Source: Crenothrix polyspora (GTDB lineage: Bacteria; Pseudomonadota; Gammaproteobacteria; Methylococcales; Methylomonadaceae). From it: a DNA stretch of 5,048 nt. The stretch spans positions 1-5,048 of the forward strand of contig CAMDOP010000261.1 in NCBI GenBank assembly GCA_945903675.1. Direction: 5' to 3'. A model generated the notes under the pieces. That model made no database searches. It saw nothing but the letters and a program-made list of their open reading frames with translations, and was not told where the DNA came from. A program made the translations under genes and the position numbers. This document shows, piece after piece, positions 1 through 5,048 of this stretch. Every line of letters starts with the position of its first letter. Within the stretch, counting starts at the first letter, position 1.

Positions 1-2229
1 AAAACCGATGCAGAGATTTCGGCGTTAAGAAAAACGATCGATGAACATTTAGCGCGACAAGATACCTCGCTATTACGCATACGCTTGCCTAATGGGGCAA
101 TATTTAAGCATTTTAGTTATCTTGAAGGTCTGAACCAAGTGCTGCCTACCCAGCATTTAATTCCCCGTGTTTTATTAGTCGAACGCTTAAAAATCGAACT
201 TCCCGATTGGTTAACGGATGAGTTGATTGTGGCATTAGGTTTATTAAAAAATGCCACAATTATGCCCGAGACAAAGACGTCACCCTTTGAAGCTCAGTTG
301 TTGATGGCCTGTCATGCTGATTTATTGAAAGGTAAAGATTTTTACGCTTTTGAAGCGGCATTGCGTCAGCAACCGCCGGTCTTTTTAGCGTTACTGGCTA
401 TTGAAGCAATAAGAGCACAATTAATTTTATATTTAACAGTCGGTTTATTAATTAATCCTGAGGCGGCAGCCCTGTTCATTGACCAGTTATCGAAAAGCAC
501 TGTTATCGATAGTTTTTTACAAAAATTTGCTTATCAACAACATGTACAATTTTTACGGCAAAAACTAACCGATTACTCATTAACATTTGCTTTGCCCGCA
601 CAAGTCTTACCCGCATCTTTACTTACGGCTTTACCTATACTGTCATTGTTAGAAGTTTATGCAAAGCAACTACCTGGCTATTTTTTATCGATAATAGAAG
701 CGGTGACAAGAAAAATTCTAGTCAAAGAGCTGGAGCCTGTGACGCTGGCTGATTTTGTGATAGTTGATTGGGTCAGTATTTGGGGGGAATTGGATCGTTT
801 ATGTGAAGATTATCCGAAATTAATCACTCCTGCCTTGGCCTGCCAATGCCAATGTTTTGAAAGTATAGAGGCACTGGCCTTAGGCAAAAAATTTACTGAT
901 TATTTAGCCAGTTCACATTATCGATCATTGTTAGCAGATGCTAGCGTTGATGGAGTATTGGATTGGAGTGTGGGTTATTTTGATTACTTGCGTTCTGCAT
1001 TACTTAGTAAACAAGTTCCTGATGAAAGCATTAACGGTAGTTTTACTAATTGGTTGCTTGCGCAATCAAGTCGAATTTCCCGCTCAGAAGCAGACTGGCG
1101 TTATTGTGCAAAACAAATTGAAAAATTTCTCAGCAGTAATTATGTCGTCGTCGTTATTGTTGTTGATGCACTGTCAGCATTGAACCAAGATATTCTATTG
1201 ACAGAATTAGCTACGCTCAGTCATCAATTAACGATTAGCAGTGATGTTTTATTTGCTCCATTACCGACATTAACAGAAATAGGTAAGCTGGCGGTTTTAA
1301 CTGGAAAACAAACGCATTCGTTGCCTAATGGCCATGAAAAAGCATTGCAACAAACCTATCAGAGGTATTTGTCTGAGCCAAATACGCTGAAAATCATAAA
1401 AAGCTGGGAAGAAATTCCTAATGAAGATATTACCGAACAAAACAATTTAGTTGTATTTTTTGAGAACAGAATAGATGACCGCTTACATGAAGCAACCAGT
1501 TTTACTAAGCACCGCGACGATATAGTGCCGATTGTCAGACAATTAAAACGACGGATTCAAAGCTGGTTAAAAGATGTGGCACGTCGGGATGTGGTGTTTT
1601 TTATCACCGCTGATCATGGTATGACCGTGACTAATGGATGCTATACCGGTGAATCGCTAGGTGAGGTAAAAGATCGTATTTTTAAGATGCAAGTTAATGA
1701 GCCATTGCCAGACAATTTTGTGTCAGTTAATCAGGATAGTGCTGCCTATTATGCTATACCTAAAACACGCTTAGGCTTATCTGATACTTCATTAGCTCAT
1801 GGTGGTTTAACGCCTGAAGAGGTTTTGATTCCATTCGTAACTTTGACACGTGCAACAACACAAATCGTCAGACCGCCTATAGATGTTGAAATTATCGGTG
1901 AATGTGTTTGTTTGGGTGATAGGTTCTGGCAGGTTGATTTGCGATTAAGCGCATCAGTACAAGTTGAATCTTTGCGTTTGAGTTTGGGGCTACAGTTTGT
2001 ACTTGAGTTCCGTGAACCAATTGATATTATTCGGGCTAATAAGTCACATAATATTACACTAAAATTTCGTTCGCATTGTGTGCAAGAAGGTTTGACTGCA
2101 GTTGATTTAGAGCTGCAATATGATAGAGCTGATGCTCATGAAAAAAATATTAAGCGTTTAGAAATATGTTTTCCAATATCTTTATTGGAACGTGATACGC
2201 AAACACAGAATTTCGAGGATATGTTTTGA
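1..2229 (+). CDS. pglZ: BREX phosphatase-like protein PglZ (5' end outside the window)
   Basis: This encodes a PglZ-domain protein of the alkaline phosphatase superfamily, a core component of BREX phage defense. The reaction it catalyses in defense is not established. The frame has no stop back to base 1, so the gene is partial and 742 residues are visible. The TTG at base 85 is only an internal codon, because the sequence before it (ending in RIRL) reads as continuous protein. Counting from the first codon, residues 1 to about 350 are a helical N-terminal region. The PglZ core then shows a Val-rich strand ending in VVDAL (Asp389, a likely metal ligand), LPTLTEIG (Thr423/Thr425, in the usual nucleophile region), ITADHG (Asp538, His539) and AHGGLTPEEVLIP (His600). 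Residues after about 625 look beta-rich, and the protein ends in an acidic-aromatic tail, NFEDMF. The stop overlaps brxL by 4 bases, so the two are co-transcribed. Family assignment is strong; the BREX subtype is inferred. Confidence 0.92.
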   Translation, partial: KTDAEISALRKTIDEHLARQDTSLLRIRLPNGAIFKHFSYLEGLNQVLPTQHLIPRVLLVERLKIELPDWLTDELIVALGLLKNATIMPETKTSPFEAQLLMACHADLLKGKDFYAFEAALRQQPPVFLALLAIEAIRAQLILYLTVGLLINPEAAALFIDQLSKSTVIDSFLQKFAYQQHVQFLRQKLTDYSLTFALPAQVLPASLLTALPILSLLEVYAKQLPGYFLSIIEAVTRKILVKELEPVTLADFVIVDWVSIWGELDRLCEDYPKLITPALACQCQCFESIEALALGKKFTDYLASSHYRSLLADASVDGVLDWSVGYFDYLRSALLSKQVPDESINGSFTNWLLAQSSRISRSEADWRYCAKQIEKFLSSNYVVVVIVVDALSALNQDILLTELATLSHQLTISSDVLFAPLPTLTEIGKLAVLTGKQTHSLPNGHEKALQQTYQRYLSEPNTLKIIKSWEEIPNEDITEQNNLVVFFENRIDDRLHEATSFTKHRDDIVPIVRQLKRRIQSWLKDVARRDVVFFITADHGMTVTNGCYTGESLGEVKDRIFKMQVNEPLPDNFVSVNQDSAAYYAIPKTRLGLSDTSLAHGGLTPEEVLIPFVTLTRATTQIVRPPIDVEIIGECVCLGDRFWQVDLRLSASVQVESLRLSLGLQFVLEFREPIDIIRANKSHNITLKFRSHCVQEGLTAVDLELQYDRADAHEKNIKRLEICFPISLLERDTQTQNFEDMF
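2215..2218 (+). promoter_or_regulatory. Shine-Dalgarno (GAGG) setting the TTG start of brxL
   Basis: GAGG lies 7 bases before the TTG at 2226, which is optimal spacing. It sits inside the last codons of pglZ. The ATG at 2221 is in the pglZ frame and cannot start brxL, and the first in-frame ATG downstream (codon 65) would remove the conserved N-terminus. TTG at 2226 is therefore the best start, overlapping the pglZ stop as TTGA. That arrangement is typical of translational coupling. Confidence 0.7.
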
Positions 2230-3617
2230 ATAAAGAGCAATTGGACGAAAAAATTAGTGCCGCGTTTAGTGAGTTAGTTATTGATAAAGCCTTGGTGCGT
2301 GATTTAAAGATTCGTGAGAACCGAAGCGTAACAAGTTTTGTAGAAGAGTGGTTGGTTGCTCGTTTCCAAAAACCTGATAAAAGTAACGCTGAGATTTATA
2401 CTGATGTGACTGGTTTTATGAGCCAACATTTGCCATCAAAAAATGAAAAGGAACCTATTAAATATCGATTAGATAGAGGTGAACCTATAGTTTTATTGGA
2501 TAGATTCGAGGTGACTATTGATATTAGGAAAGGTAAGAAACTATTGACCATCCCATGTTTGGAAGAAAAAAAAGCAAGTGTTACTAACGAGGTATTAGAT
2601 AAAAATCAGTCTTTATTGGAGGGTGGGCAATGGGGAGCTGGTCGATTAATGGTGAACACAGATGGAAAAGAAAATGTTATTGAATTAATTGAATTTAACC
2701 CTATGCAATCGGGGAAAGTAAAATTAGAACAATTAATTAAAGCACGTGTACATTTTACTACTCGTGAGTGGATTTATTTATTGTTGCGCACAATGGGTTA
2801 TGAACCATTTGCTTATTCAGAAGAAGAGCAAAATAATATTATTCTTCGTATGTTGCCTTTAGTACAAAATAATATCAATATGATGGAGCTCGCCCCAAAG
2901 GGAACTGGTAAATCATTTGTTTTTTCAAACTTGAGTCGTTATGTATATGCTCATAGTGGAGCGCTTACGCAAGCACAGTTATTTAAAAATTTGAATACCA
3001 AAGAAATAGGCTTGATGGGCCGTTATGATGTATTGGTTTTAGATGAAGGGCAATCTATAAATTTTAAAGGTGCCGATGATATACATGCAAATTTCAAAGA
3101 TTATTTAGAGTCTGGTCATTACAGTATTGGTGGTCAAAAAATTACAAGCGAATGTGGTTTGATGATATTGGCAAACATAGAGTTATTTCAAGGTGAACCA
3201 CGTCAGAAAGATTATATAAAACATTTACCTGAAATGTTCCATGAGTCTGCGTTATTAGATCGATTTCATGGAATCATTCCTGGTTGGAAAATACGACGCT
3301 TTAGCACTGATTGTGCCGCACAGGGTATTGGGATTAAAGCCGATATATTTGGCGAGTACTTGCATCAATTACGCACAGTAAGTCATCATGAATTCCCGTA
3401 TGGTAATGGCCCAAATTTAAAAGGAGATAGTAGGGATGTGAAAGCCGTTACTCGTTTAGCTTCGGCCTTGTCTAAATTACTTTTGATAAATCACGACCAC
3501 CCTGATTATGAAGAATATGTATTTAATCCAGCTTTAGAATTACGTGATCGTGTGAGGTCGCAATTGAAGGAAGTAGATCCTCAGGAGTTTTCTAAGCCGA
3601 TTAATGTGCATTATTAG
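2226..3617 (+). CDS. brxL: BREX AAA+ ATPase BrxL, short form
   Basis: This is a BrxL family protein of 463 residues, the last gene of the BREX operon. Known BrxL proteins are AAA+ ATPases; an Acinetobacter homologue assembles into rings that encircle DNA, and BrxL is needed for restriction of phage in type 1 systems. Residues 1-75 form a helical N-terminal segment with the family-like opening LDEKISAAF. The ATPase region has Walker A APKGTGKS (223-230, Lys229), Walker B VLVLDEG (Asp273, Glu274), a sensor-1 type LMILANIE (Asn317), and the family signature LLDRFHGIIPGW (343-354), with Arg346 as the likely arginine finger. Long BrxL proteins of about 670-690 residues continue into a Lon-protease-like domain. 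Here the protein ends about 110 residues after the signature with no Lon-like Ser-Lys dyad visible. The length suits the short BrxL family (TIGR02688 as I recall it), so it is probably complete rather than truncated. The start is TTG, with 4-base overlap with pglZ. Confidence 0.94.
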   Translation: MNKEQLDEKISAAFSELVIDKALVRDLKIRENRSVTSFVEEWLVARFQKPDKSNAEIYTDVTGFMSQHLPSKNEKEPIKYRLDRGEPIVLLDRFEVTIDIRKGKKLLTIPCLEEKKASVTNEVLDKNQSLLEGGQWGAGRLMVNTDGKENVIELIEFNPMQSGKVKLEQLIKARVHFTTREWIYLLLRTMGYEPFAYSEEEQNNIILRMLPLVQNNINMMELAPKGTGKSFVFSNLSRYVYAHSGALTQAQLFKNLNTKEIGLMGRYDVLVLDEGQSINFKGADDIHANFKDYLESGHYSIGGQKITSECGLMILANIELFQGEPRQKDYIKHLPEMFHESALLDRFHGIIPGWKIRRFSTDCAAQGIGIKADIFGEYLHQLRTVSHHEFPYGNGPNLKGDSRDVKAVTRLASALSKLLLINHDHPDYEEYVFNPALELRDRVRSQLKEVDPQEFSKPINVHY

Positions 3618-3642
3618 TTGCTGTTATGAAATATTGATTTGA

Positions 3643-3669
3643 GGATTTAATATTGGCAATATTAAATCC
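3643..3669. terminator. Perfect 12-bp hairpin, possible bidirectional terminator
   Basis: GGATTTAATATT (3643-3654) is followed by the loop GGC and its exact complement AATATTAAATCC (3658-3669). It lies 25 bases after the brxL stop and about 78 bases past the end of the converging gene, where both transcripts must end. The stem is A/T-rich apart from two G-C pairs at its base, and neither strand has a T-tract right after it. A classic intrinsic terminator is therefore not proven. The inverted repeat itself is certain; only its role is inferred. Confidence 0.5.
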
Positions 3670-3677
3670 ATATTGTG

Positions 3678-3698
3678 CTTTAATTGGGTAGATTAAAG
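3678..3698. repeat. Second, weaker inverted repeat
   Basis: CTTTAAT (3678-3684) pairs with ATTAAAG (3692-3698) around a 7-base loop, and one more G-T pair (3677/3699) could extend it. It starts 9 bases after the 12-bp hairpin. On its own it could be chance; together the two may slow or end transcription from either side. Confidence 0.3.
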
Positions 3699-3746
3699 TT
3701 TGAGATAAAGATGGCTTGATGGTGCGCTAAGATTTACTCCAGAATT

Positions 3747-5048
3747 TTACAATTTATATTTCCTAATCTTAGGCACTTGCTTCCCACTCTCAGTCATCAC
3801 TAAATCAATATACTCACCCTTTTGCTCCGGCCCATAACTCACATGAATGGGCCTATCTTCCCCATAAAAATACAGCCGATCAAAAGGCGTGTTTTCTGCT
3901 ACCCAATCGGCAACTTCTCGCATGTTTTCATCTTCAACGATAAAGTCAATGGCAGCACCTAGGCGTGGACAGATGATAGTCTTTTTACTGTTGGTTTCGT
4001 GGGCGGCATGTTGATCTAATTTTGGTGCAACTCGCCCTTTAATATGCTTACCTAAGTCATGAGAGCAAAAACCATAGCTTAGTTTAATCATGCCAAAGTA
4101 ATCAATCACTGGGTCTAAAACATGGCTGGCTAAGTCATATAAGGCGGTATAGCTATCGGCTTGTTTAGGGCAGTTTGATAAACCGGTTTTAGCTTGGGTT
4201 TCACCACATTCAATAAGTTGTCTATAGCTTAAATGGTGTCCGCAGTAACTATCAAGATCAGGAAGTGTTTGGCTGCGTATTAATTCAAAGCCTTTTATTT
4301 CCCAACGAGCATTAGCTAGAGCATCTCTAAATGATTGAGGTTTAGGGCCGTGATTTTTAAAGTCGAATAAGTTAAGGGCACTTAGTTGTTCATCAAAATA
4401 TAATTGCTCGGCATAGTTCGGGTGGTCTTCATTTATATAGCGTGATTTTAAATATAGATTAGTGGGTTCATATTCATCACCGTATTGATATAGGTCGAAT
4501 AATTGGTCCCTCAGGTTAATTTTTACGCGCTCTATTAGACAGGGCAAGGGACTGTTATCAAAATCATCATAGCGCATCAAGCTAAGTTTGCCGGATTGAC
4601 TATGTATTTTGATCAAGTCAGTTTGTTCAATATCGCCGTATAAGACCGTAGAGCAGCCAATATAAATACGTAGTAAGGATGGAAGTTGTTCCACTAAAGA
4701 GCTGTGTAAGAGTAAAGCGTCTTCTTTATCTAAATAACCTAAGCCGTTTTCGGCGGCTTTTAAACAGGCGGCGCTGATTAATTCGGTATTGCTGATTTGA
4801 TATAAAAGTGTGGTGGCAGAGACTACGGCGTTTTTATAGTCACCAAAAAAGGCTTTTATATCATTTTGTAAGCTGGCTTCCAAATGCTTGTAGGGTTTAC
4901 GTTTAGAAAACATCAATAAGGCAAAATAGATATGCAAGTCATCAATATGATTTTGTCGGGCTTGTTCTAACAGAGCCTCATCAAATTGGCTCAACATAAA
5001 CTGCAAGGCTTTATTTACGGTGCTAAAGCTTTGGGTGATCTCTACTAG
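3747..5048 (-). CDS. DNA phosphorothioation-associated putative methyltransferase-like protein, C-terminal part (5' end outside the window)
   Basis: The frame stays open to base 5048, so the true start and any N-terminal methyltransferase domain lie beyond the window; 433 residues are visible. The TTG at 5006 is only the first possible start inside the window and is used here as residue 1. Residues about 15-245 resemble, from memory, the C-terminal half of the family linked to dnd phosphorothioation clusters (TIGR04096). Key stretches are DDLHIYFALLMFSKRKP, LQNDIKAFFGDYK, LPSLLRIYIGC, IKIHSQSGKLSLMRYDDFD and LKSRYINEDHPNY. That family's biochemical role is unproven. From about 255 a second domain begins, listed separately. 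The gene converges on brxL, so it belongs to a different transcript. No SAM-binding motif is visible in the window, so 'methyltransferase' rests only on the family name. It could belong to a dnd/phosphorothioation cluster to the right or be a BREX accessory. Confidence 0.75.
   Translation of the reverse strand, partial: LVEITQSFSTVNKALQFMLSQFDEALLEQARQNHIDDLHIYFALLMFSKRKPYKHLEASLQNDIKAFFGDYKNAVVSATTLLYQISNTELISAACLKAAENGLGYLDKEDALLLHSSLVEQLPSLLRIYIGCSTVLYGDIEQTDLIKIHSQSGKLSLMRYDDFDNSPLPCLIERVKINLRDQLFDLYQYGDEYEPTNLYLKSRYINEDHPNYAEQLYFDEQLSALNLFDFKNHGPKPQSFRDALANARWEIKGFELIRSQTLPDLDSYCGHHLSYRQLIECGETQAKTGLSNCPKQADSYTALYDLASHVLDPVIDYFGMIKLSYGFCSHDLGKHIKGRVAPKLDQHAAHETNSKKTIICPRLGAAIDFIVEDENMREVADWVAENTPFDRLYFYGEDRPIHVSYGPEQKGEYIDLVMTESGKQVPKIRKYKL
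3822..4244 (-). other. M15/D-Ala-D-Ala carboxypeptidase-like C-terminal domain of the right-hand gene
   Basis: This is residues about 255-395, counting from the TTG at 5006. The order of elements follows the M15_3 / Hedgehog-type fold: an N-terminal LSYRQLIECGET segment, a helix ALYDLASHVLDPVIDYFG like the 'vLePlR..fG' helix, IKLSYGFCS in place of 'i.i.SGyR', DQHAAHE, then RLGAAIDF, a helix MREVADWVAENTPFDRLYFY, and RPIHVSYGPE. Candidate metal ligands are His333, Asp354 and His388, matching the His-Asp-His set of M15 enzymes. The gap from His333 to Asp354 is 20 residues, against 6 in typical M15 motifs, so there would be an insertion here. Five cysteines (255, 267, 279, 314, 346) are unusual for such a domain. 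The substrate is unknown; DNA or nucleotide metabolism is as plausible as peptidoglycan given the context. Confidence 0.55.

Larger units (their letters stand above)
3618..3746. other. Spacer between convergent genes
   Basis: These 129 AT-rich bases separate the ends of brxL and the opposite-strand gene. No convincing open reading frame, tRNA or promoter is visible. The spacer contains the two hairpins listed separately. An 8-base inverted repeat, CTAAGATT (3727-3734) with AATCTTAG (3765-3772), spans the 3' end of the right-hand gene but is close to chance for AT-rich DNA. Confidence 0.6.

Noticed and set aside
85..87. TTG as the start of pglZ
   Set aside because: The frame is open from base 1 and the preceding residues read smoothly into the downstream protein, so the true start is left of the window.
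841..855. TGCCAA direct repeat encoding CQCQC in PglZ, as a metal site or repeat element
   Set aside because: It is only two short copies in a region without other metal-binding signs; most likely chance.
1144..1164. GTC/GTT triplet run as a microsatellite or phase-variable tract
   Set aside because: It encodes the hydrophobic beta-strand before the catalytic Asp, the units are imperfect, and triplet changes would not shift the frame.
938..1183. 81-codon open frame on the + strand inside pglZ
   Set aside because: It lies wholly within the PglZ coding region in another frame, has no ribosome binding site that I can see, and the pglZ frame there encodes the conserved VVDAL motif.
2892..2915. 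Degenerate Walker A in BrxL, because Ala replaces the first Gly
   Set aside because: The general P-loop pattern accepts Ala or Gly at this position, and the GTGKS core is intact.
5004..5006. TTG as the start of the - strand gene
   Set aside because: The frame continues without a stop to base 5048, and the family has a large N-terminal domain before this point.
1..5048. CRISPR array, tRNA, insertion sequence or attachment site
   Set aside because: No spaced direct repeats, tRNA-like cloverleaf, transposase-like frame or terminal inverted repeats were seen on either strand.

Overview
The window is about 5 kb of AT-rich bacterial DNA, roughly 35-41% GC by eye. It carries three protein-coding genes, all of the anti-phage or DNA-modification kind, so it is a piece of a defense island. 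No housekeeping gene or RNA gene is present to fix the taxonomy. The protein style and composition would suit a low-GC gammaproteobacterium, but that is a weak guess.

Left and centre (1-3617, + strand): the 3' end of a BREX (bacteriophage exclusion) operon. pglZ is open at the left edge and encodes an alkaline-phosphatase-superfamily protein. It overlaps brxL by 4 bases (TTGA). brxL encodes an AAA+ ATPase of the short BrxL class, about 460 residues, with Walker A, Walker B, sensor-1 and arginine-finger motifs but no Lon-like C-terminal domain. The order pglZ-brxL at the end of an operon fits BREX type 1 (brxA-brxB-brxC-pglX-pglZ-brxL) and type 4 (brxP-brxC-pglZ-brxL). The genes that would decide between them lie outside the window; type 4 is my preferred guess.

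Middle (3618-3746): a 129-base spacer between converging genes. It holds a perfect 12-bp hairpin and a second, weaker one, neither followed by a real T-tract.

Right (3747-5048, - strand): a gene whose 5' end lies beyond the right edge. The visible 433 residues resemble the C-terminal part of the 'DNA phosphorothioation-associated putative methyltransferase' family, known mostly from dnd clusters. They are followed by a roughly 140-residue C-terminal region that looks like a D-Ala-D-Ala carboxypeptidase/M15 (Hedgehog-type) metal-binding fold, with a His...Asp...His set. This is the least explained part of the window.

Taken together, the end of a BREX operon faces a phosphorothioation-linked gene. 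Either two defense modules sit side by side, or the - strand gene is an accessory of a sulfur-linked BREX (type 4, whose BrxP has a PAPS-reductase-like domain). The sequence alone cannot separate these.
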